This document shows positions 1-5,982 of a stretch of 6,491 nucleotides of DNA, in pieces; the stretch's first letter is position 1, and the number at the start of each line of letters is the position of its first letter. The DNA is from Bryobacterales bacterium (GTDB taxonomy: Bacteria > Acidobacteriota > Terriglobia > Bryobacterales > Bryobacteraceae), in contig PLMF01000206.1 of assembly GCA_003142355.1 (NCBI GenBank), forward strand, positions 13,239-19,729, read 5' to 3'. The notes beneath the pieces are model-generated. The model was not told the DNA's origin. It was given only the letters and a program-made list of their open reading frames with translations, and ran no database searches. Made by a program: the position numbers and the translations under genes.

Positions 1-699
1 ATGCTGGAGCAGCACTCCGGCGACCTCCCGGAGTTCCTGGCGGCGGACCCAAAGGGCCAGCGCGTGCTCCCCTACCTGGCAAAACTCGGCGACCACTTCC
101 AGTCGGAGCGCGACGGTTGGCTGGAAGAGTTGGAGCTGCTCTCCTCTCACGTCGGTCATATCAAGCAGATTGTGGCCACTCAACAGAGCTATGCCAAGGT
201 CTCCGGCCTGATCGAGAATATCTGTCTGTCCGACTTGGTGGAGGACGCCCTCCGAATCCTCGAGCCGGGATTGGTCCGCCATGGGATCAAGGTAGAGCGG
301 GACTTCGAGAGCCTGCCGGCCATTGCGGCAGATAAGCACCAGATACTTCAGATTCTGCTCAATCTCTTACGCAATGCGAAGCAGGCGATCACGCAGGGAG
401 ACGAAGAAAGGGGCGTGATTCGCGTTTGCATCCGGCGGCTAGGGGAGAACCGCATCAGCCTGGCGGTCGAGGACACGGGCCTGGGGCTGCCCCCCGAAAA
501 CCTGACCCGGATCTTCGCCCATGGGTTTACCACAAAAGTGGACGGCCACGGCTTCGGCCTGCACTCCTGCGCGCTCGCAGCCAGCCAGATGGGCGGTTCG
601 CTGCGGGCCGAGAGTCGAGGGCTTGGCCACGGCGCCACCTTCACTCTCGAGCTTCCGCTGAATACCACCGCCGATATTAAGGAGAAGAGTCTGATATGA
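1..699 (+). CDS. Sensor histidine kinase, C-terminal part (5' end outside window)
   Basis: This is the dimerisation helix region and complete GHKL ATPase domain of a sensor histidine kinase that autophosphorylates on ATP and passes phosphate to a response regulator. Visible: a helical segment (residues 1-70, with QQSYAKVSG at 62-69), the N box with N121 and N125 in ILLNLLRNAKQAI, the G1 box D158-TGLGLP, and the lid/G2 region FTTKVDGHGFGLHS (176-189), then GATFTLELPL closing the domain. The FNHGFTT/GHGFGLHS style is typical of a kinase family whose phospho-acceptor motif (HNVGNVLNSV-like, from memory) lies upstream of the segment starting here. The ATG at base 1 is therefore probably an internal Met, not the start. 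Its stop overlaps the next gene's ATG (ATGA, 696-699), so the two are likely one operon. No output domain is visible. Family assignment is sure; the sensed signal is unknown. Confidence 0.93.
   Translation: MLEQHSGDLPEFLAADPKGQRVLPYLAKLGDHFQSERDGWLEELELLSSHVGHIKQIVATQQSYAKVSGLIENICLSDLVEDALRILEPGLVRHGIKVERDFESLPAIAADKHQILQILLNLLRNAKQAITQGDEERGVIRVCIRRLGENRISLAVEDTGLGLPPENLTRIFAHGFTTKVDGHGFGLHSCALAASQMGGSLRAESRGLGHGATFTLELPLNTTADIKEKSLI
679..687 (+). promoter_or_regulatory. Ribosome-binding site of the hybrid kinase, inside the preceding gene
   Basis: AAGGAGAAG lies inside the last codons of the upstream kinase, with GGAG ending 11 nt before the ATG at 696. Together with the ATGA stop/start overlap it supports translational coupling and fixes 696 as the start of the second kinase. 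Confidence 0.75.
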
Positions 700-2882
700 A
701 ATCACCCGTTCTGCTGGGACCCAATCACAGGATTCTCGTTATCGACGACAACCAGGCGATTCACGACGATCTGCGAAAAATCCTCCTCGGTGAAGTCAAA
801 ACTCAGGAGCGCCTGCAGGACGACGAAGCGCTCCTGTTTGGCATAGAGGCGGTGCCCATCACCAGATTTGAGATCGACTCGGCCTACCAGGGCCAGGAGG
901 GTCTGGCGAAACTGGAACAATCGCTGGCCGAAGGCCGTCCTTACGCCATGGCGTTTGTGGATGTCCGGATGCCGCCCGGATGGGATGGCGTGGAAACCAT
1001 CACTCGCCTTTGGCGGATGTATCCGAACCTGCAGGTGGTGGTGTGCACGGCCTACTCGGACTACTCCTGGAACGACATCGAGCGCCGGCTGGGACAGTCG
1101 GAGAACCTGCTGATTCTCAAGAAGCCCTTCGACAACATTGAAGTCATCCAGCTTGCCCACGCGCTGACCCGCAAGTGGCTGGTCAGCGGCCAGGCGCAGG
1201 CCCGGCTGGAGGATCTCGACCGAATGGTGGCGCAGCGCACCGCGGAACTGCAAGCGGCCAACCACCGGATCGAGATGCAGTACGCGGAGAAAGCCGCGGC
1301 GGAGGCGGCGTTCCGCACGGTCTTCGAATCCAGCCCGATCGGCATCACGCTGTCGGACCTGAACGGCTGCTTCGTGGACGTGAACCCCGCGATGGAAGAG
1401 TTGATGGGCGTGCCGAGGGCCAGCGTCATCGGCCATGATCCCGTGGAACTGGGATGGATCGCAGACCGTGAGTATTTTGAGACCATCCGGCGGCCGCTTG
1501 ACGAGGGCCGCGACGTGGACTCCCAAGAGCTGACCTACTCGAACGCCAAGCTGGAAAAGTGCACGGGGTTGCTGTGGGCGCGAAGAGTGATGATTGCAGC
1601 GGTGGGCCACTTGCTGAGTTTCGTTCTCGACATCAGCGAGCGCAAGCGGATGGAACAGGAACTGGTGCGAGCCCGGCTGGGCGCGGATGCCGCGGCGCAG
1701 GCCAAGGGCGAGTTCCTCGCCAACATGAGCCATGAGATCCGCACACCGCTGTACGGCATTTTGGGGCTCAGCGCCCTGCTTGAGGAGGAGTCCATCCCGG
1801 ACAATCTCCGCCCCATGATGGGCCTGATCCGCACCTCTGGGGAAGTGCTGCGGAGAGTGCTCGACGACGTGCTGGATTTCAGCAAGATCGACTCCGGCAA
1901 GCTCGAGCTGGAGGAGAAGCCGTTTGACCTTAGGGCCTGTCTCGAATGGAGTTTCGATCTGTTTCGGAAGGCCGCCGCGGACAAGCGTCTCGAGTATAGC
2001 CTGCGCTTGGACGACAAGCTCCCGGCGCGCGTTTCGGGTGATGCCACCCGATTGCGCCAGGTGGCGGCCAACCTGATGAGCAACGCGGTGAAGTTCACTC
2101 ATCGAGGCTCGGTGGAGATGGTCGCACAACTGGCTGAGATGGCGCCGCCCAATGGCAAGCATCTCATCCGCATCTCGGTGCGGGATACAGGCATTGGCAT
2201 TCCCGAAAACAGGACCGGCCGTCTCTTCCAATCGTTCAGCCAGGTCGACCCTTCGACCAACCGGCGCTACGGGGGTACGGGCCTGGGGCTCGCCATCTGC
2301 AAACGTCTGGTGGAAATAATGGGCGGAGAGATCCGGGTCGAGAGCCGTGTCGGCGAAGGGACGACTTTCGAATTCACCTTCTCCGCCGGGATCGCGACCG
2401 GCGCCGAGCCTGCCGCCGAGGCCGCCGGCAGCGAGAATCCCAAAACGCTGAGAATTCTGGTCGCCGAGGACAACAGGGTGAACCAGATCGTTACGGTGCG
2501 GATGCTTCAGAAATTGGGTTACCAGGTCGACCTCGCGTGCGATGGTGCGTCGGCGATCAGCAGGGTCGAGGCGAATCCCTACGACATCGTGCTGATGGAC
2601 CTCAATATGCCCGGGATAGACGGGCTGGAGGCGGCCAGGCGGATCAGGCTGATGCCCACCGCACAATCCTCGGTTCCCATTGTGGCCCTTACCGCCTCGG
2701 CGACCATCGAGGATAAGGCTCAATGCCTGGCGGCCGGCATGAACGATTACTTGAGCAAGCCAATCGAAATGCAGGCTCTGCGGCGAGCTTTGGAGCGTTG
2801 GGGTAACGGGAGCACCCCTGGCATAATGCCCGACGGGATGCCATCGGCCAGCGACGCACTGCCCGCGATTGCAGACCCATAA
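696..2882 (+). CDS. Hybrid sensor histidine kinase/response regulator (REC-PAS-HisKA-HATPase-REC)
   Basis: A complete 728-residue cytoplasmic phosphorelay kinase with no membrane segment. Order: N-terminal receiver (about 11-160) with acidic pair D17/D18, phospho-acceptor D89 in FVDVRMPPGWDG, T118 and K143, plus an insertion of about 30 residues (34-63) before the second strand; a predicted coiled coil (about 166-205); a PAS domain (about 203-313) ending LDISERKRME; HisKA with phospho-acceptor H346 in NMSHEIRTP; HATPase_c with N459/N463, D497-TGIGIP and GGTGLGL (526-532); a C-terminal receiver (about 585-700) with E591/D592, D635, T666 and K688. All catalytic residues are present, so it should be active. 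There is no DNA-binding output and no HPt domain, so the final partner must be encoded elsewhere. The coupled upstream kinase is the natural candidate to phosphorylate the N-terminal receiver (inference). The last about 25 residues form a low-complexity Pro/Ala/Ser tail. Confidence 0.96.
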   Translation: MKSPVLLGPNHRILVIDDNQAIHDDLRKILLGEVKTQERLQDDEALLFGIEAVPITRFEIDSAYQGQEGLAKLEQSLAEGRPYAMAFVDVRMPPGWDGVETITRLWRMYPNLQVVVCTAYSDYSWNDIERRLGQSENLLILKKPFDNIEVIQLAHALTRKWLVSGQAQARLEDLDRMVAQRTAELQAANHRIEMQYAEKAAAEAAFRTVFESSPIGITLSDLNGCFVDVNPAMEELMGVPRASVIGHDPVELGWIADREYFETIRRPLDEGRDVDSQELTYSNAKLEKCTGLLWARRVMIAAVGHLLSFVLDISERKRMEQELVRARLGADAAAQAKGEFLANMSHEIRTPLYGILGLSALLEEESIPDNLRPMMGLIRTSGEVLRRVLDDVLDFSKIDSGKLELEEKPFDLRACLEWSFDLFRKAAADKRLEYSLRLDDKLPARVSGDATRLRQVAANLMSNAVKFTHRGSVEMVAQLAEMAPPNGKHLIRISVRDTGIGIPENRTGRLFQSFSQVDPSTNRRYGGTGLGLAICKRLVEIMGGEIRVESRVGEGTTFEFTFSAGIATGAEPAAEAAGSENPKTLRILVAEDNRVNQIVTVRMLQKLGYQVDLACDGASAISRVEANPYDIVLMDLNMPGIDGLEAARRIRLMPTAQSSVPIVALTASATIEDKAQCLAAGMNDYLSKPIEMQALRRALERWGNGSTPGIMPDGMPSASDALPAIADP

Positions 2883-2945
2883 TCTAATCGTTTTGGACTT
2901 GTCTGGGACCGCCTGGGCCGGACTCCGCCGCCAGGAACCGGTTGG
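2883..2945. other. Short convergent intergenic gap, no clear terminator
   Basis: Sixty-three bases separate the stop of the hybrid kinase from the stop of the - strand hydrolase remnant. Convergent genes often share a bidirectional terminator, but I find only a weak 5-bp inverted repeat (CGATT 2866-2870 with AATCG 2886-2890) followed by four T, and CCTGG/CCAGG (2912-2916, 2931-2935) with a 14-nt loop. Neither is convincing. Confidence 0.4.
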
Positions 2946-3320
2946 TCACGAGGCCGGAGAAAACGGAGCGCGCACTGGTTCAGGTGTGCATCCCGGCCTG
3001 TCCCGCCCGCCGGCTTCGCACAAGCCCTCCAGCAGTCGCTCGCCCGCCGGCCACGGGCCGTGACCCGACGCGATGTTGATGTGCCCCTGCCGCCCCGCAT
3101 TGACGAATTCCGATCCCCACGAGCGGGCCAGGCGCATGGCAATTTCGATTGGCAGATAAGGATCGTTCTCGCTGGCAACCAGGAGGGATTGGAATGGGAG
3201 CCGTCCGATAGGGATGGGCAGGAAGCCCCTGAGTTCCTCCGGGCACGTTTCCAAGGCCGAAAGCCATGGCGGAGCCACCAGTAAGGCGCCGGCGATTCCG
3301 GCCGCCTCGGCGCTCACGGT
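2946..3320 (-). pseudogene. RBBP9/YdeN-type serine hydrolase, C-terminal half only
   Basis: The - strand encodes the C-terminal half of a small alpha/beta hydrolase of the RBBP9/YdeN family. It reads GIAGALLVAPP, then PEELRGFLPIPIGRLPF, SLLVASENDPYLP and GRQGHINIASGHGPWP. The catalytic Asp (in ENDPY, codon at 3162-3164) and His (in GHIN, codon at 3081-3083) are present. The N-terminal half with the GxSxG nucleophile serine is gone. Upstream of about 3320 the frame stays open to an ATG at 3674, but that extension is only the antisense of the TonB receptor and matches nothing in the hydrolase family. The chimeric 242-residue reading frame is thus fortuitous. A tail of about 20 residues after the usual end (LLEGL) may be native. 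The remnant cannot be an active enzyme. Family call is from recognised motifs; the exact left edge of homology is uncertain by about 10 bases. Confidence 0.8.
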
Positions 3321-3324
3321 GTAG

Positions 3325-3360
3325 GTGGCCGGCGTGACCGGCGTGACCGCCGTGACCGCC
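3325..3360 (+). repeat. Four 9-nt tandem units at the broken receptor 5' edge
   Basis: Four units of the pattern GTG-RCC-GSC run in frame (gtggccggc, gtgaccggc, then gtgaccgcc twice), coding VAG-VTG-VTA-VTA. The last unit is natural receptor sequence (VTADAPLLETG). The earlier units lie exactly where hydrolase homology on the other strand ends, so the array marks the breakpoint. Confidence 0.7.
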
Positions 3361-3405
3361 GATGCGCCCTTGCTCGAAACCGGCGAAGCCTCGACCGGCC
3401 AGGCG

Positions 3406-3435
3406 ATCGACAGCCAAAAGATCGACAGCCAAAAG
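3406..3435 (+). repeat. Exact 15-bp tandem duplication in the plug region
   Basis: ATCGACAGCCAAAAG occurs twice back to back (3406-3420 and 3421-3435) without a mismatch, followed by ATC. It adds five residues in frame (IDSQK-IDSQK-IT) where the family normally has a single IDSQKIT just before LPxLGRN. Perfect identity suggests a recent slippage event or an assembly error. Confidence 0.95.
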
Positions 3436-5151
3436 ATCACGGACCTCCCCATTCTCGGGCGCAATTCGTTCTTCACCGCCAAGCTGGCGCAAACGGTACT
3501 GTTCGTCGCCAACCCGAAGATGGGCCGCATGCAGGACCAGAACGCGAATTCCCAGGTTTCCATCGCCGGCGGGCCGGTGCGAACCAACAACGTTCTGGTG
3601 GACGGCATCTCGATCACGGATTCGAACAATCGCGCCGTGGGCCACATTCGGCAGACGGACTGGCTGGCCAACAATTTCTTACGGAGCCACCAATTTCAAT
3701 TTCACGGGCGCTTACCCGAACCGCGGCGACCAATACACGTTCAAAGGCGACCAGCAGATCGGCTCCAGGCTCCGCGCGTCGGGGTCCTACGTTCATCAGA
3801 AGACCGGAGAGACAAGCGCTCCTCCAACCTTTGGCAAAGTGGCAACACCCAGCCAGAACCTGCTGTTCCGGAGGATCGATGCCACGCAGGCCAATGCCAC
3901 GGCCACGCTGAGTCCCACCACGGTGCTCACCCTCCGGTGGGGATTCAACCGCTTCTTCACGACCAGCTTTCCCACGTCGAGCGCGGGATTCGATCTGACC
4001 ACCCTGGGACTTCCGGCATCCCTGGCGGCCGCCACTCCCGATCCGGCGTTTCCGGCGGTTGCCATGGGACAACTCGCGAGCTTCGGCGGCGGCACGACCA
4101 CTCGGGACGTCTTCTACTCGCGCTCGTTCAACGCGACCATATCCAGATTTCGCGGCCGGCACAGTCTCAAGGCTGGATTCGACTTCCGCACGCTGCACGA
4201 TTTCGGCACGCCCGCGGCCGGCCTGGCGACGCTGCTGCTCGGCTATCCCACCAGCGGCAGCATGAACGTAGTTGCCAGGTTCGGCCAACCCGCTCCAACA
4301 GAACGTATCGGGCTTACTGATTCCGGGCCAGGTGGAATATGCCGGAGTGAACGGCAATCCCATTGAAACCGGCAACGCCCTCGCCGTTAAGCCCGCGCCG
4401 CGCATCGGTTTCGCTTACTCGGCCAATGGTAAGACGGTGGTCCGCGGCGGATACGGCATCTACTGGGCGCCGGATTCGCGCTCACGCTGGGCGCCCTGGG
4501 TTCCCATTCGCTCCATCTGAACGAGATCGGGCTGAATATCGACCAGCTCAACCCGTCGTGCTCGGGGTGAGCACCGCCGGCGCCGGCCAGATTACGTCGC
4601 TGTCGGGCGCGCAGAACTCCTACGACAAGAACGCCGAGCGGAGCCTGTCCACCGAGGACGTGCCGAGCCGGTTCACCACGGCGGTGACGTATGAACTGCC
4701 GTTCGGGAAAGGAAAGCCGTTCCTGACGAGCGGCCGCATACTGAACCTGATTGCGGGCGGATGGTCGGCCAACGCGGTCGGCATCCTGCAAACGGGATTT
4801 CCGCTGGCGGTGACGCAGCCGAACAACAACAGCGTGATCGGCGCCAGCTTACAGCGGCCGAACGCGACCGGCGTCTCCCCCGAGACTTCAGGCGGCGCCA
4901 GCAGCCGAATCGACGGATGGCTCAACCCCGCGGCGTTCTCGCAGGCCCCGCTATTCACCTTCGGCAACATCACGCCCTTCCTCAGGGACCGCGGTCCCGG
5001 ATTGTTCAACTGGGATGTGTCCGCGTTCAAAACTTTCTCGATTCGCGAGCGGCTGAAGGCGCAGTTCCGCGCCGAGGCTCTCGATCACGACTCAAGTGAA
5101 CAACCCGAGGCTGGTCCAGCTCGGTGCGCGGTTCACTTTCTAAAACTGAAA

Positions 5152-5157
5152 AAGGAG
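5152..5157 (+). promoter_or_regulatory. Ribosome-binding site for the start at 5166
   Basis: AAGGAG sits 8 nt before ATG 5166 and 8 nt after the receptor stop codon. It indicates that a second gene was translated directly downstream of the receptor, probably as part of the same transcript, although that gene no longer continues in the same frame. Confidence 0.65.
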
Positions 5158-5165
5158 AAACTTCG

Positions 5166-5413
5166 ATGTCGTCTACGAACATGACTACCCGGAGCCGCTG
5201 GCTGCTGGCATTCGGCTGGGAGAAGACACCCGCTGGGACTTGCGCGTACTGGTCCATTACAAGAGCCGGGAGGCGCAGGCCGGAGGGCGCGGCATCGGCG
5301 AGAAGTTGTTTCCCGATCAAGAGACGTTCCGCAAGGAGGAGCAGCAGCGCTGGCGGCTGACGAAGGCGCACTGGGATCGTCCCCTTACCGAGGTGGACCC
5401 GCACGTCGAGAAG
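5166..5413 (+). pseudogene. Broken gene after the receptor: start in one frame, unrecognised body in another
   Basis: A good ribosome-binding site precedes ATG 5166, which opens MSSTNMTTRSRWLLAFG, resembling the start of an exported protein with a basic n-region and hydrophobic stretch. That frame soon becomes Arg/Ser-rich nonsense and stops by 5360. From about 5165-5240 the protein-like frame is instead frame 2 (VLVHYKSREAQAGG, GEKLFPDQETFRKE, RWRLTKAHWDRPLTEVDPH), which has no ATG/GTG start and is open only after the stop at 5147. It is hydrophilic and charged, and I do not recognise its family. It runs in frame into the thioredoxin remnant at about 5414. The likeliest reading is the N-terminus of one protein and the C-terminal piece of the same or another one joined by a frame-shifting deletion between about 5180 and 5240. 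Alternatively the signal-like start is coincidental. Confidence 0.5.
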
Positions 5414-5922
5414 GCCGAATCCCTGGCGGGCCTCTGGAACGCGACCATCGACGTCAACGGGGCGGACCATGAGAACTCAACGGGCGGAAAACTCGAAAAC
5501 GGCTCGCTGGTTCTCCGTTCAACTTCAGTTTTTTTGATTTGAACGGCAAGATTGTTTCCAACACGGACGAGCGCTTCCGCGGCAAGGTCCTCTTAATAAA
5601 CGTCACCGGCAGTTGGTGCCCGAACTGCCATGACGAAGATCAATTCCTCCCGGCGATCTACGAGAAGTATCGCGCTCAGGGGCTGGAGATCGTCGCGTTG
5701 GATTTCGAAGAACCCGAGCAACTTGCCGATCCGACGCGGCTGAAGGCGCTCATCCAGGAGTATGGAATCAAGTACACCGTTCTGTTGGGCGGCGAGACCG
5801 GCAGCGCCAAGGAACCCGGGTTCCCCAGCCCCGGCAGCGGCGAACTGTACACGAAAGAAAAGGAGGAATTCACGGCGGAAGTGGAAACGCTGCTCGCCGG
5901 GGATCGGAGGACGTCGCGATAG
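5414..5922 (+). pseudogene. TlpA-like thioredoxin-domain protein with internal deletions
   Basis: Remnant of a secreted TlpA/ResA-like thiol-disulfide oxidoreductase that carries an N-terminal beta-rich domain in this lineage. In frame 2 the N-terminal domain starts at AESLAGLWNATIDVNGAD (5414-5467), skips to STGGKLENGSLVLR (5477-5518), then jumps to frame 1 at about 5518. There FSFFDLNGKIVSNTDERF leads into the thioredoxin fold, with the redox pair in GSWCPNCHDE (cysteine codons 5617-5619 and 5626-5628). After GIKYTVLLGGETGSAKE the sequence passes directly to PGFPSPGSGELYT (about 5815) and a normal C-terminus. Compared with the family as I remember it, it lacks the signal peptide, part of the N-terminal domain, a linker of over 100 residues and about 30 residues holding the cis-proline loop (WPTTFF-like). 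The part from TTG 5539 could be read as a 127-residue protein, but no ribosome-binding site precedes it and it would lack the cis-proline. Confidence 0.8.
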
Positions 5923-5934
5923 TAGTAGCCTCGC

Positions 5935-5961
5935 CTGAACGGCGGAGCAGTGGGGTATACT
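5935..5961 (+). promoter_or_regulatory. Possible sigma-70-type promoter for the cupin gene
   Basis: TATACT (5956-5961) matches the -10 consensus at five of six positions and lies 21 nt before the ATG at 5983. The only -35 candidate, CTGAAC at 5935-5940 with a 15-nt spacer, is poor. This is a pattern match only, but it fits an independent transcription start between the broken thioredoxin gene and the intact cupin gene. Confidence 0.35.
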
Positions 5962-5982
5962 TGCGGAGTAGAGGAGCATCCT

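Larger units (their letters stand above)
3325..5143 (+). pseudogene. Oar-like TonB-dependent receptor, fragmented by multiple deletions and frame changes
   Basis: Remnant of an outer-membrane TonB-dependent receptor of the large acidobacterial type (normally about 1000 residues or more, with N-terminal regulatory domain, plug and barrel). Pieces in order: frame 1 about 3340-3648, plug with DAPLLETGEASTGQ, LPILGRNSFF and TNNVLVDGISI; 3649-3678, RQTDWLANNF; frame 2 about 3680-4222, ATNFNFTGAYPNRGDQYTF through HSLKAGFDFRTLHDFG; 4223-4282, LATLLLGYPTSGSMNVVARF; frame 3 about 4285-4471, NPLQQNVSGLLIPGQVEYAG to GGYGIYWAP; frame 2 about 4472-4558, FALTLGALGSHSLHLNEIG; frame 1 about 4560-5082, STAGAGQITSLSGAQNS to RLKAQFRAEAL; frame 2 5084-5143, NNPRLVQLGARFTF and TAA, a normal aromatic barrel end. 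The signal peptide and N-terminal domain are missing. Pieces are well preserved at residue level, so the breaks are recent or artificial. No piece could make a working receptor. Junctions are inferred from family pattern, accurate to about 5-10 bases. Confidence 0.88.

Noticed and set aside
1..3. ATG at base 1 as the real start of the first kinase.
   Set aside because: The kinase would lack its phospho-acceptor histidine, and the family carries conserved sequence immediately upstream of LEQHSGDL; the coincidence with the window edge points to an internal Met.
702..2723. A 673-codon open frame on the - strand opposite the hybrid kinase.
   Set aside because: It lies entirely antisense to a gene with all its catalytic motifs, encodes Arg/His/Gln/Gly-rich sequence with no recognisable domain, and long antisense frames are expected in GC-rich genes with strong third-position bias.
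2866..2894. Possible terminator after the hybrid kinase (CGATT...AATCG then TTTT).
   Set aside because: The stem is only 5 bp, AT-containing, with a 15-nt loop, and the T run is short; too weak to call.
3325..3435. Direct repeats as a mobile element end, attachment site or CRISPR.
   Set aside because: Units are 9 and 15 nt, in-frame coding, directly adjacent without spacers, with no transposase, integrase or terminal inverted repeats nearby; slippage or breakpoint effects explain them better.
3362..4366. Treating the frame-2 stretch of 334 codons as an intact gene of its own.
   Set aside because: Only from about 3680 does it read as receptor; the first about 105 codons and the final about 25 are off-frame translation of neighbouring receptor pieces.
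3614..4405. A 263-codon - strand open frame opposite the receptor remnant.
   Set aside because: No recognisable motifs, low-complexity Arg/Gly/Ala composition, and it crosses several receptor junctions; a shadow frame.
3320..5150. Programmed frameshifting or phase variation as the cause of the receptor frame changes.
   Set aside because: Each frame change coincides with missing receptor segments, and there are no homopolymer tracts or slippery heptamers at the joins; deletions explain the data.
5932..5944. CGCC-TGAAC-GGCG hairpin after the thioredoxin remnant as a terminator.
   Set aside because: Four base pairs and no T run; it also overlaps the putative promoter.
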